This document shows, in pieces, positions 27,374-36,443 of a DNA stretch of 64,000 bases. Position 1 is the stretch's first letter. Every line of letters starts with the position of its first letter. The notes under the pieces are model-generated. The model did not search any database. It worked only from the letters and a program-made list of their open reading frames with translations, and was not told where the DNA came from. This DNA is from Acidobacteriota bacterium (GTDB lineage: Bacteria; Acidobacteriota; Terriglobia; Terriglobales; Acidobacteriaceae): contig JAKAJO010000098.1 in the NCBI GenBank assembly GCA_021813745.1, positions 1 to 64,000 of the forward strand. The letters run 5' to 3'. The position numbers were made by a program, and so were the translations under genes.

Positions 27374-28699
27374 CTATGTCGGCATTCGCCCTTGGTGTGC
27401 TTCGCTTTGATGATTGCCGTCCGCGGCATTTTCTTGCTCGTGCTCCAGCATTCGTTTGATTTGGTCTTCCGAAAAACGAAGCCATCGCCCCTTTTTGGGG
27501 TGCACCATTCTGCGGACGGTCGCGTAATCCATTTTGTCGATGTCTTCTTCGTCATGCGGTTGAAGCTCGGGCGAATCCGTCTGGCGATTGATTTCTTCAA
27601 CAATCCGCCTGTCTTCCTCGGGATCGCGGGGAGCCTTTGGGGCAGCCGCTATTTCGCGCCAGCGCGGAAGATGTTTGTCCCACAAACGGGTGGTTAAGAA
27701 AGCCGCAGCGTCCTCCGGCGGATGATCCGCGAAATGAATCAAGCCGGATTTCAAAATCTCTTCAGGGAGCAATTCATAGTGAGCGACCAATTTCGCCAGG
27801 TCCTCCTTGAGTTCAATCCCGTTAATGAAGGTCTGCTCCGGAGCGAGGAATAACGGCACCGTCTGGGCATGGAAGTTGTCCTTGGAGGTGAACACTGAAC
27901 AAAACGGCAGGTAATAAAGATAGGCAAGATCGACCTGGTGACTCGGCTTCACATTGCGGAGTAGTTGTGTCTGCAGCACCAGGCTGAAGAAGAGGTTGAT
28001 GGTTAGCATGAATACGAAGTACGGCATTTGTTCGCGGATCGGCGGTCTGCGCTTCTCGATCCAAGTGCGCACCACGTATTCGACGGTCTCCGGCACCCCC
28101 AAAAGATATAGCCCGAAGCGGATCAGCCATTCCGGCTCCGTATTGTCGATGATGGTATCGGCCATCTGTCTTGCATCGGCCAGAGATTTCGGCTTTCGCC
28201 AATGACCCAGTTCGCCGAGTACCTGCATGGCCATCGCGTCCAGATCGATCGCGCTGAGCGCCTGGCGCCATTGCTTGGCGATTTGCCGATCGAGGTCCAG
28301 GAATTCTCGCTTACCCCAGCGGCTCAGCGCTTCCTCTTCAGGACTCGGCTCGAAGACAACTCCCTTTTTGTCTCCCAACTGAACCTTTCGTCCGCCTGCG
28401 AGTACTACACGGCCATGCACCGATTTCAGATCAAAGCGGCCTGCCAGCTCGGCCCGGAGAATGGTGGCATGGTGCAGGTTGGGGTAGGACTGCGACTCAG
28501 GCGTCCGCGTCGCCAGCGACCCAACCAGCTGCTCCGGCGTGCTCCTGCTGCGGATCGCTTTTTCGAGATCCGCTAGGCACTCGACAAAAAACAAAGGCGT
28601 TATGTTCGACATATAAAAGTTGTCGAGCATCACGGCCTCGTCGAGGTTGAGACTTTCGAGCGAGGATTTGTCGAAAATCAGGAAGGGCCCCATCGGCAT
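27374..28699 (-). CDS. Unknown protein with PIN-like N-terminal segment
   Basis: A 441-residue protein with no firm family call. The first 45 residues, FLIFDKSSLESLNLDEAVMLDNFYMSNITPLFFVECLADLEK, follow the PIN-domain layout (early Asp, then Glu in VEC and a following Asp). A later DxxD-rich middle and a hydrophobic pair (YFVFMLTINLFFSLVLQTQL near residue 230) could be a buried helix. The C-terminus is charged and ends in a His/Gln-rich tail. Possibly a ribonuclease of a defence system. ATG 28693 is an alternative start. Confidence 0.6.
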   Translation of the reverse strand: MPMGPFLIFDKSSLESLNLDEAVMLDNFYMSNITPLFFVECLADLEKAIRSRSTPEQLVGSLATRTPESQSYPNLHHATILRAELAGRFDLKSVHGRVVLAGGRKVQLGDKKGVVFEPSPEEEALSRWGKREFLDLDRQIAKQWRQALSAIDLDAMAMQVLGELGHWRKPKSLADARQMADTIIDNTEPEWLIRFGLYLLGVPETVEYVVRTWIEKRRPPIREQMPYFVFMLTINLFFSLVLQTQLLRNVKPSHQVDLAYLYYLPFCSVFTSKDNFHAQTVPLFLAPEQTFINGIELKEDLAKLVAHYELLPEEILKSGLIHFADHPPEDAAAFLTTRLWDKHLPRWREIAAAPKAPRDPEEDRRIVEEINRQTDSPELQPHDEEDIDKMDYATVRRMVHPKKGRWLRFSEDQIKRMLEHEQENAADGNHQSEAHQGRMPT

Positions 28700-29213
28700 C
28701 CATAAATTTTAGGCTCATGGGAGGGGCACTTTCCAGCCGCAAGTGGGCCATTCAACCAACTGTCACGGGCCATTTGTCCAGTGCGTCTGGCAGTGCGGTG
28801 GACGGCGATGAAGGTTTACGTTTATCTTTCCGATGCAGATTTGGTGGTGGCGGCGACCATTAAGCCTATTTCTCTACGCTGTCTTTCGTGACGATCGAAA
28901 CTCTTTCCCCAGGATGCCAACGGTGCAGTAAGAACATAGCGCCTTCTCCTTGGCGTGGCACACACGCCGCGCACTGGTACAGGTCAGCCCGGAAGACTGG
29001 CGCGCCATTCCCGAGCGGGTCTGCTAATGGCCAGTCAGTCTACCGTACTTAGGTGAGGTTCAGTGTTTACCTCTGGCGTTCGAGAAGCCACTTGATGATT
29101 TGTAGCTGCTCGGCTGGCGTAATTCGCATTCCTGCCTATTTTCCACCTATTGCACTGAAATCAGGGCATATACTTCCGGTGATGCTCATTCTCATCACTG
29201 GGGAGACTTTTCC
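28700..29213. other. Gene-poor gap with a dyad before the kinase gene
   Basis: About 510 bases with no supported gene. Immediately before the kinase start, GTGATG (29179-29184) and CATCAC (29193-29198) form a 6-bp dyad with an 8-base spacer that may be an operator. Confidence 0.3.
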
Positions 29214-30065
29214 GTGCTCGACCCGAAATTGGACCTTGGGGAGCTTGAGGTATCGCTTGAAAACCGATACTTCGAGCTTCAGAGCTTGCGGGCAGGGGGA
29301 CAAGGCGTTGTCTTCAGCGCCAAGCGAACTCTGAATTCCCGAAGAGAGGCTGTAGACGATCATGTTGCCCTCAAGATCCATTCTGGCGCGACTGAGAATG
29401 TGCGCGTTGATCGAGAGATCGCGGCATTGCAGGGATTCGATCACCCCTGCCTCGCATCACTCGTCGAACATGGAACGCTCAGTCTCAACGGCGAACAATA
29501 CCGTTACGTTGCATGGCGTTTTATTCAAGGCACCGCTTTAGATGAACGCCTCAAGGGTGGCCCCATCTCTGCTAAGGCGGTTGCCTGTGTGGGCAGAGAC
29601 GTAGCTCGGGCGATTGACCACATTTGGCAGAAGCGGATTGTTCACCGAGACATCAACCCCAAGAACATCATGCTTTCGCCCCGAGAGGACTCAGCAGTCT
29701 TGATCGACCTTGGAGTCGCACGCTTTCTTGATTTACGCGTCCTGACTGCGGCGGGACGGACTTGGGGCACGCCGGGCTACTTTTCGCCTGAGCAGTGGTA
29801 TGGCCCTGGGGAGAATCTGACCTGCCACTCTGACGTGTTTACCCTTGGAGTTTCGCTTCAAGAAGCCCTTTTGGGGAGGCACCCTACACTCGGGGATCAG
29901 CAGACTCTCTTGAACAGCCATACACCAACATCAACCCTCTGCCCAACTGCACCTGCTGCTCTTGCGGCTATCATTGACAGTTGCTTGCATCCTCGACCCG
30001 TCTTTCGTCCTATGCCATCCGCGCTGGCCAGTGACTTGGCTCGATTGGCAGCGGAGCTACTTTGA
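29214..30065 (+). CDS. Serine/threonine protein kinase (cytoplasmic, minimal)
   Basis: A 283-residue protein that is almost only a Hanks-type kinase domain: Gly-loop RAGGQGVVFSAKR (28-38), ATP Lys in VALKIH (54), catalytic HRDINPKNIM, metal-binding DLG in place of DFG, activation segment end GTPGYFSPEQ, and DVFTLGVSLQEALLG. All catalytic residues are present. There is no transmembrane helix or sensor domain. GTG start with GGGGAG upstream. It is followed after seven bases by an unknown gene with a ribosome site overlapping its stop, so the two form an operon. In islands, such lone kinases are often defence components; that is inference. Confidence 0.88.
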   Translation: MLDPKLDLGELEVSLENRYFELQSLRAGGQGVVFSAKRTLNSRREAVDDHVALKIHSGATENVRVDREIAALQGFDHPCLASLVEHGTLSLNGEQYRYVAWRFIQGTALDERLKGGPISAKAVACVGRDVARAIDHIWQKRIVHRDINPKNIMLSPREDSAVLIDLGVARFLDLRVLTAAGRTWGTPGYFSPEQWYGPGENLTCHSDVFTLGVSLQEALLGRHPTLGDQQTLLNSHTPTSTLCPTAPAALAAIIDSCLHPRPVFRPMPSALASDLARLAAELL

Positions 30066-30072
30066 GGTGAGC

Positions 30073-31371
30073 ATGTTCTTTCATTGCACGAAGTACCATT
30101 TCAAACTCGAACGACCGCAGATGGCCTCAGGCGGAATCATCTCTGCTTCAGGAATTCCGTCTGTACAAATCCTTCAGAGGAACAAGAAAGTTCTGCTGTC
30201 GAAGACATACCCCCACCTCGCTCATCGGTATCTTGATCCTCAACTCTACCTCGGACGACTTCCAAGGACATCGAAGGCTGTTGTGAATCTTGCAACATAT
30301 CCGTGGTTTGGTGTCGCCAACCAGCCCTTTCACTCCTCTCAACTCACCTTTAAGGAGTGGAAGCAAGCGAACAAGAACGACCTGATTAACAATTGGACTG
30401 GAACAGTCCCCACGAACGACAACGACATACTTCAGGCGGTTTTGTCCTGCATCGGGTTTCAGTTGACGATGGGTGTAGACGGGATAATTTTGCCGTCCCC
30501 GCTAACGAACACACTTGCTGGCAACTACGACCTTGAAGGAAAGTACCTAGACGCAGCCGAAGAGGCCTGCAAGCGCCTAGCGGTTACGATTCCAGTATTT
30601 GCCTCGGTGGCATTTTCTGACCAACTTGTACGCGGTACTGACCCAATTGCCAATTCGTTGCTTTCGACGATCACAGCCCAGATCGCTGCACGAAGTTTCG
30701 TGAATGGCGCTTACCTCGTGGTTGAACAACCTGAGAACAGTGGCCATTGCTACAACTGTGAGGAAGGATGCTTGTCCTTGCTCATGCTGACAGACGACCT
30801 CTCACGAGGTGCCCGAAAAACGATCATCTGCAACTATGCAGGAACATTTGGGGCCGTGACGATGGCTGCGGGCACCTCCATCTGGGCGAGTGGCCACTAC
30901 CTTTCTCAGCGTCGTCTTGTTCTTGGAGATTCAGACGGTCGCGCCTATCCTCGGTTCTACAGCAAGGGGATGCTAGGAGATGTCGGCGTTGAAAAGAACG
31001 TGCAGGTCGTCCATTCCGGGACATTAAGAAGCGCGATTCTGGATAAGACTATTGATAGTATGCCTTTGCTTGCCGCACTTGCTTCAGGCAACTCGGTGGA
31101 CTCGGTTCCAGCTTGGAGGTATCGTCAGGGCAACGTGAGTGCAGGCGCGGGACATTACTACGAACTGTGCAAGTCGATTGACGACACGATTAGCCAATAC
31201 ACGCCAGAGAGTCGAGTCGATGCCGTCGAAAAACTACTGGAGCACACCGTAAAGTTGTCTGGCTCCGTCAGCAGAGATAGAAACATCGAAAAGGGAAAGC
31301 ATACCGACATCGACCATCAGCAAGTCTGGTTCAATGCGTTCAAGAAATGGCGAGGGTACTCTGGACTGTAA
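30073..31371 (+). CDS. Unknown protein in kinase operon, TIM-barrel-like
   Basis: A 432-residue protein that I do not recognise. Alternating beta/alpha pattern in the middle (MGVDGIILPSPLT..., VTIPVFASVAFSDQ, GAYLVVEQPENS, KTIICNYAGTFGAVTMAAGTSIWASG) is like a TIM barrel of the tRNA-guanine transglycosylase or DpdA kind. A CYNCEEGC Cys cluster sits at about residue 240 where a metal site could be. No transglycosylase zinc signature is complete. Start ATG 30073 with GAGGTG overlapping the kinase stop. Its 3' end overlaps the convergent nuclease gene by 55 bases. Confidence 0.65.
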   Translation: MFFHCTKYHFKLERPQMASGGIISASGIPSVQILQRNKKVLLSKTYPHLAHRYLDPQLYLGRLPRTSKAVVNLATYPWFGVANQPFHSSQLTFKEWKQANKNDLINNWTGTVPTNDNDILQAVLSCIGFQLTMGVDGIILPSPLTNTLAGNYDLEGKYLDAAEEACKRLAVTIPVFASVAFSDQLVRGTDPIANSLLSTITAQIAARSFVNGAYLVVEQPENSGHCYNCEEGCLSLLMLTDDLSRGARKTIICNYAGTFGAVTMAAGTSIWASGHYLSQRRLVLGDSDGRAYPRFYSKGMLGDVGVEKNVQVVHSGTLRSAILDKTIDSMPLLAALASGNSVDSVPAWRYRQGNVSAGAGHYYELCKSIDDTISQYTPESRVDAVEKLLEHTVKLSGSVSRDRNIEKGKHTDIDHQQVWFNAFKKWRGYSGL

Positions 31372-32033
31372 TCTACGGCCAATGTAGCTTTGTGCATTGC
31401 GATGAATCTCTCTGGCGTCGGTTCGGGCGGAGTGGACTTTGCTCGCACGCGCATTTCCAGTGCCGTCCCATGCTGCAATAGAAGACCCACGCCGGCAGCA
31501 GCAAAGGCGCTCTCCACCTTGTCAGAGGCATCAACATGGTTGCCATCCAGTACGACAAAACTCTGATCTGCAAAGTGAAGATAGGATGTGGCCTGATCGA
31601 GTGCTTCCCTCCACCGAAAGAGCTTCATTTCAATGGCGACTAGGGTCACTCTCTTAGCACTCGCGTCCTTGGCAAGTGTGTACGTTCCCGACCGCCGCGC
31701 TACGATCATTCCTTGCTTCAGCAGGCGGCTTACAGACTCGCTCGCCTTGGGTTCAAGCAAGAACAGACGTTCGCATAGATCAGAAAGGGTACACCCGCCA
31801 GTCCTTTCCAGAACCGAAAGAATATGAGCATCAATAATAGTGGCGGGGCGCTTAACCTTCGGCCCAGGCGAATACCGCCAACGGCAGTACAGTACGTCCG
31901 GGATTACGCCACAGATCGACGGCTCTATGAGCTCCTTTGCCTTTGGGCCGCGTGGGAAAACGGTATCGTGCAAAGCAGTGCCAAGCGCAGGGTACATCTC
32001 GCTCTCATAGCGGAATGGGGCTTCCATCAACAT
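31317..32033 (-). CDS. Winged-helix plus PD-(D/E)xK-like nuclease
   Basis: A 238-residue protein. Seen: an upstream Asp in GVIPDVLYCRWRY (residues 44-56); a central winged helix (ATIIDAHILSVLERTGGCTLSDLCERLFL...ESVSRLLKQGMIVARRSGTY); then VTLVAIEMKLFRWREALDQATSYLHFADQSFVVLD. The E-x-K followed by a helix with RW..AL.QA is the signature of a restriction-endonuclease-like fold in which the winged helix is inserted between catalytic Asp and ExK. Convergent with, and overlapping, the kinase operon. Probably acts on DNA; pairing with the kinase is suggested only by position. Confidence 0.65.
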   Translation of the reverse strand: MLMEAPFRYESEMYPALGTALHDTVFPRGPKAKELIEPSICGVIPDVLYCRWRYSPGPKVKRPATIIDAHILSVLERTGGCTLSDLCERLFLLEPKASESVSRLLKQGMIVARRSGTYTLAKDASAKRVTLVAIEMKLFRWREALDQATSYLHFADQSFVVLDGNHVDASDKVESAFAAAGVGLLLQHGTALEMRVRAKSTPPEPTPERFIAMHKATLAVDYSPEYPRHFLNALNQTC

Positions 32034-32093
32034 TCGTTCAATCCTATTCTCAGAGTCTCTCGCTCTTCAATATCGACCGTATGTGACCTGGAT

Positions 32094-32246
32094 TCAGTCG
32101 TGGATGGCACCGAACGCCGCCACCGCGTCGTGGAAGCTCTTCGGCTTGTATCGCTCCCGGTCCTCTTCGCGGACGAACAGCGCCCGATATTGCCGCCCGG
32201 CGTCGAGTTTGCTGGCGTCCTCACACCACTGCTGTAACCGCTCCTA
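32094..32246 (-). pseudogene. C-terminal relic of a restriction-helicase-type gene
   Basis: The frame before the stop at 32094-32096 reads ERLQQWCEDASKLDAG, QYRALFVREEDRERYKPKSF. This matches the usual C-terminal tail of type III-like restriction helicases. A TAG at 32244-32246 cuts it upstream. It lies just after the helicase gene on the same strand, so it is either a second helicase's remnant or the lost tail of that gene after a frame change. Confidence 0.45.
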
Positions 32247-32260
32247 TTTGCCGGGATCAT

Positions 32261-34798
32261 TCAGTCTTTCGCTACCACGGTATCGTATAGGCCGTAGTGC
32301 GACAGCCCCTGGTGGCTTTCGATCCCTGTGTACCGTAGCGAGGCATCTTCGTAGCGGCGAAACGCGAACACCGCCTGGTTCATCTGCTCGGTGTTAAAAA
32401 CCTTCAAGCGCACGAGCAGATGGAAGTCCTCCACAGTCAGCCCAGTGACGGCCAGAAACAGCTCCGGTTCCAACTTAGTGATCACGTCTTGCAGCGTGTT
32501 CTCGCGAAAATCGGTCAGGTACATGAACGCAGGGATGCGCGTCGCGAACTTGATTAGCTTTTCTTGCACCAGCTTGCGCTTGGACTTGTATTCCTTCTCC
32601 TCCTCGGTGAGTTGCTTCTTCTGTTTCTCAGTCAGGTCCCTACTCTTGGCCTTGTTCTTGAGGTCCTTAACCTTCTCGCTCTTGTTGATGATGGTCTCGA
32701 TAATGTTGTCGCCCAGCGCGCGCCAGCCCTCAATACGTTCCACGGCGGCCATGGCCTCTGGGTTATCAAGGACCCGACGCAGCGTGTCATTATCCACGTT
32801 CACCAGCAGAGCGCTCTCCCATTTGCGCGCCAGCAGCGTAGCCGAGGTGCCTGCCATCGCGATGTCCAGAATGCCGCCAGCATCGATCTGAATCATGACC
32901 GCGCCGTTGTAGGCCAATACCGGTAGGAACGATACAAGGTCCTTTACGGCATTCTCCGGATTCAACTCGTTTGGTGAAAGACCGATACCGTATTCAGAGA
33001 GCTGACGAAGCGCACGCGTTGGCGCAAAGTCGAACACGAAGCACGCAGGCTTGAGAACTTCTTCCTCATGCGGGTCGTCACCGTTCGGATTCGTGATGGA
33101 CCAGGGAGACTGAACTCGGAACGCTGCCTGAAAGTAGGTTTCAGGGCTCTTCAGGTTGCGCAGCATCAGGATTGAAGACCATTGCGGCACAGTCACGCCA
33201 GTGGTGAGCTTGCCGCATGACAGCGTGATTGTCTTGGATTCAAACCCACTCCCGATGGCTTTGCGCACCGGGGGCAAAGCATCTAGGCCAATGCCTGCCG
33301 ACGCACCAGCGGCCACAACAACGTCATACTCGTGCCAGAAGACGTTATGCTTCTCGGCCAGCAGATTTGCCATCGCGTGACAAGCCGCCACGTTTGGCAG
33401 AAACCAGAACGAGTGTTGCAGATACGGCAGAAGCCGCACATCCGAGTATGGAAACGGCGGCGGCGAGCCAGCCTTGAGACCGTCCACGATCTTCGGCGCG
33501 TACTGGCCTCGGATAATGTCTAGCCACTTCTGTACGTCACTCTTGTGCTTGAAGTGCGCGGCCCGTTTTGTACCCGTAGCCCCAAAGAACTCCTTGAGGT
33601 CGAACTCGTCGAACTCTCCGGCGCTGGCGACGGTTAGAAGCTCGTCCGGCATCTGATACGTGAGCAAACGCATCTGCGGCAGCGCACCATAAGGGTTCCA
33701 CTTGCCGGGATTCCCAGCGGCAAACTCTTCCTTGGCTCGCTGTTCATCGGTATAGGTCCAATTGAAGATTTGCTCTTCAATGAACTCACCCGTTGCCAGC
33801 GCTCTAAACGGTGTACCTGAGAGGTAAAGGTAGGCTCTTGTCGTGATCGGCAGGAACTCGATTTCCTTCTCCGAGAGGACGCTAAGGTCCTCGTTCACAT
33901 CTTCCAAGGCGGCGGCGTATTCGAGCTTGGTTTCCTTCTTGGCGACCTGCTCGTCCTCGCCCTCGAACAACTCCTTCGCGGTTTCCCGCCAGGCACCGAA
34001 GTGGTATTCGTCAAACACCACGAGGTCCCAATTCACCGTGTGTAGCCATTCATTCCTCGGTTTGATATTTCCTGCCGCGTCGCGGCCAAGAAGGTCCTGA
34101 AAGGAGCCGAAGTAGACTACCGGCTTGTCGTCGGCGATCTTGGTGGGGTCGCTGTTGGAGTTACGGGAGAGATAGTGCCAGCCGTCAAAATCGACATGCG
34201 ATTCGAGATCGGTTTGCCACGCGTCTTCCACAGCGGGCTTGAAGGTCAACACGAGTACCCGCTTGGTACCAAGCTTCCTGGCGAGCTGATAGGTTGTGAA
34301 GGTCTTTCCGAAACGCATCTTCGCGTTCCAGAGAAAGCGTGGGGCGGCCTGCTGATTCTCAGCCCAGATCGACCGGAAGTAATCAGAAGTCTTGTTGACC
34401 GCCTCAATCTGCTCACGACGCATCTGAAAAGTCTGGTGGTGCGTTCCGGTGAACGGTCGCCCCGTGCGCAGTTCGGTGAGAACCATCTTCAAGTCCTGAA
34501 GGGAGCAGCGCACCCATTCCAGTTCGGCGTTCTCAAGGCCTTTTCTGATGAGCGCCGCACGCACATCGTGGTCGCTAAAGATGGTTCCGTCGTCGCGCTC
34601 GGCGGATTCGTCCAGTTCGATCTTGTAGTTTTTGATGGCAGCGGTCTTGAGTTGCTCAGCAACCCGCTGCTTTACGTCGCGCGTCGTCTGGCCTACCTTA
34701 AAGAGTCCCTTGTGCACCTCATCGGATATCGAGTAGGCGTAGATGCGTGGCCGAGCCTCTGGCTTCGGTGTGAGGATTTCCTCGATAGGTTTACTCAT
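32261..34798 (-). CDS. GIY-YIG nuclease-DEAD/DEAH helicase fusion (restriction subunit)
   Basis: An 845-residue protein. The N-terminal GIY-YIG-like domain (IYAYSI at 19-24, GLFKVGQT about seven residues on, then Arg in the QRV helix) is followed by an SF2 motor: Walker A KMRFGKT, DEYHFG box, SGTPFRA motif III, and a C-terminal RecA-like half with TGVTVPQWSSI and AFRVQSPW. A lysine-rich coiled region sits near residue 740. It would translocate and cut DNA that lacks the modification added by the two methylase genes upstream. ATG 34798 overlaps the methylase stop by eight bases. Unusual in using GIY-YIG rather than a PD-(D/E)xK nuclease. Confidence 0.82.
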   Translation of the reverse strand: MSKPIEEILTPKPEARPRIYAYSISDEVHKGLFKVGQTTRDVKQRVAEQLKTAAIKNYKIELDESAERDDGTIFSDHDVRAALIRKGLENAELEWVRCSLQDLKMVLTELRTGRPFTGTHHQTFQMRREQIEAVNKTSDYFRSIWAENQQAAPRFLWNAKMRFGKTFTTYQLARKLGTKRVLVLTFKPAVEDAWQTDLESHVDFDGWHYLSRNSNSDPTKIADDKPVVYFGSFQDLLGRDAAGNIKPRNEWLHTVNWDLVVFDEYHFGAWRETAKELFEGEDEQVAKKETKLEYAAALEDVNEDLSVLSEKEIEFLPITTRAYLYLSGTPFRALATGEFIEEQIFNWTYTDEQRAKEEFAAGNPGKWNPYGALPQMRLLTYQMPDELLTVASAGEFDEFDLKEFFGATGTKRAAHFKHKSDVQKWLDIIRGQYAPKIVDGLKAGSPPPFPYSDVRLLPYLQHSFWFLPNVAACHAMANLLAEKHNVFWHEYDVVVAAGASAGIGLDALPPVRKAIGSGFESKTITLSCGKLTTGVTVPQWSSILMLRNLKSPETYFQAAFRVQSPWSITNPNGDDPHEEEVLKPACFVFDFAPTRALRQLSEYGIGLSPNELNPENAVKDLVSFLPVLAYNGAVMIQIDAGGILDIAMAGTSATLLARKWESALLVNVDNDTLRRVLDNPEAMAAVERIEGWRALGDNIIETIINKSEKVKDLKNKAKSRDLTEKQKKQLTEEEKEYKSKRKLVQEKLIKFATRIPAFMYLTDFRENTLQDVITKLEPELFLAVTGLTVEDFHLLVRLKVFNTEQMNQAVFAFRRYEDASLRYTGIESHQGLSHYGLYDTVVAKD

Positions 34799-36443
34799 CG
34801 TCACTTTCGTCAGCGGTGTCTTCATCGAACAAATCGCCAGTGATTTCCATCGGGCGCACGATTCCCTCAATGAACGCGATTTCGCGGGTGGTAAGGCCAT
34901 ACTTCTTGTAGAGGTCACCGTCCGTCCATGGCTTCGTCCAGTCCTGGGTAGGAACGAACGTGTAGACCTTGCGCGTAACGTGTTGCGATGGTTTGTGAAG
35001 AAGTATGAGGAAACGCGTCAGCCGACAGCAGAGATAGGACAAGACACTTTCTGCCTCGGTCTTTGAATCGAACGGGCCGATGCAAAGATAAGTTTCGGAA
35101 GAGATGGAGCCTGGTTCTCCAACGAAGGGTGTGCTGATGATTCTGTGCGGGTAGGTGTCTTTGTTGCCGGTGCCCGGAGCGGCATATCCAGCAAACAACT
35201 TCCACTTATTGATGAGGTGAGTCCCGGCCGCGACGGATTTTCTCGGGACATAACCCTTTCCGCCATTTTGATAAATCAGCAGATCGCCGTGTGATTTCTT
35301 GGCCTTCCCCTTAAAGAACGTTCGAAAGCCAAAGGCTCTCGCGGAACTGACTAGCCGATCGAATCTCTTGTCTTCCGGCAGCAACAGTGAGTTGGACTGT
35401 GCCGTCTCGACTGCCGCAACTCTTTTGAGAATCGACAATCCTTCATTGAAGCGAATGAACACGTCCGCGCCCTGTTCAAGAATTGGGCGGGTACTTGTTG
35501 AGACCGGCCAGTCCTTGAAATGTGTGCTGACCTGGCATTGCCCAGGATTGTCCCTATCCCAGAGGAAGAAATTGACCCCGCCCTTAAGCCCTACCCCCGG
35601 AAATACATCTGCCGCGCTGAGATAGTCGTCAATCGAACGGATACGGTTGTCTGTCAGCATCGACTCGCGGAAATCGTCCAGCCCCTTGCCGCCAGCAAAC
35701 CAGCGGGAGGGAATGACCATAGTTAGATAGCGCGGCTCGAGCGCTTTCGCTTGTTGCACGAACAACTGATAGATAGGTGCGGCGCTGGTGCCGAAGCCGC
35801 CATCGTCCAACTGATACGGCGGATTTCCAATGATCACGTCGAATTGCATACCGCCTCCAAATAACTCGCTTATCCGGGTCTTGACGTTTTCGCTGTGAAT
35901 GAGCGCATAGGCGTGGGTTTCGAGTTCCTCGCCACGGTCAAGCGTTTTCTGGCTTGCTCCGCAGAACCTGCACCTGCCCTCTACCCAAGTGTGCTCCATC
36001 CGTTCAAACCAGATGTTGCCCGTCTCGCTGGCGAAGCCTTTGGCTATAGAGTGGGGGCCGTTCGCGTGCTTCGAACAATACACACTTCGCCGTGCCAGCA
36101 AGCTGGTGAGATGGGTTATGGCGATCCCGAACACCTGCCGAGTCAGGATGTGGTCTACGCGCTGCTGGAGGTCGGGAATCTCGGTCGCCAGTCCCTTGGT
36201 GAGGCGGTAGGTGATCTCCCGCAGGAACACGCCCGACTTTGTGAATGGATCAAGGAACCGAACTGAACTATTCGCCCAGATGTTCGCCCCATTGTTCGCC
36301 GCCGCCCAGGCTTCCGCAAGCGTGCCTAGCATCCGGTTCGCAAACTCAGGCGGCGTAAATACCTCGTCGTTGGAGAGATTGGCGATGCAGGTAAGAACGT
36401 CCGGATTGCGACCGCGCAGGGTAAAGCTCACCTGATTGTTCAT
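34791..36443 (-). CDS. N6-adenine DNA methyltransferase (Eco57I-like)
   Basis: A 550-residue methylase with SAM motif I in FLDPFTKSGVFL, catalytic motif IV as IIGNPPYQ near residue 207, a zinc-like CRFCG site ahead of it (about 155), and a following target-recognition region. DPFTKSG is an atypical motif I seen in type IIG/type III-like modification subunits. It starts four bases inside the upstream methylase gene (ATGA) and overlaps the helicase downstream, so the three genes are translated together. Confidence 0.85.
   Translation of the reverse strand: MNNQVSFTLRGRNPDVLTCIANLSNDEVFTPPEFANRMLGTLAEAWAAANNGANIWANSSVRFLDPFTKSGVFLREITYRLTKGLATEIPDLQQRVDHILTRQVFGIAITHLTSLLARRSVYCSKHANGPHSIAKGFASETGNIWFERMEHTWVEGRCRFCGASQKTLDRGEELETHAYALIHSENVKTRISELFGGGMQFDVIIGNPPYQLDDGGFGTSAAPIYQLFVQQAKALEPRYLTMVIPSRWFAGGKGLDDFRESMLTDNRIRSIDDYLSAADVFPGVGLKGGVNFFLWDRDNPGQCQVSTHFKDWPVSTSTRPILEQGADVFIRFNEGLSILKRVAAVETAQSNSLLLPEDKRFDRLVSSARAFGFRTFFKGKAKKSHGDLLIYQNGGKGYVPRKSVAAGTHLINKWKLFAGYAAPGTGNKDTYPHRIISTPFVGEPGSISSETYLCIGPFDSKTEAESVLSYLCCRLTRFLILLHKPSQHVTRKVYTFVPTQDWTKPWTDGDLYKKYGLTTREIAFIEGIVRPMEITGDLFDEDTADESDDE

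Noticed and set aside
31824-32237. 137-codon plus-strand frame between the nuclease and the helicase
   Set aside because: It crosses the end of the nuclease gene and the helicase relic antisense; no domain, no ribosome site.
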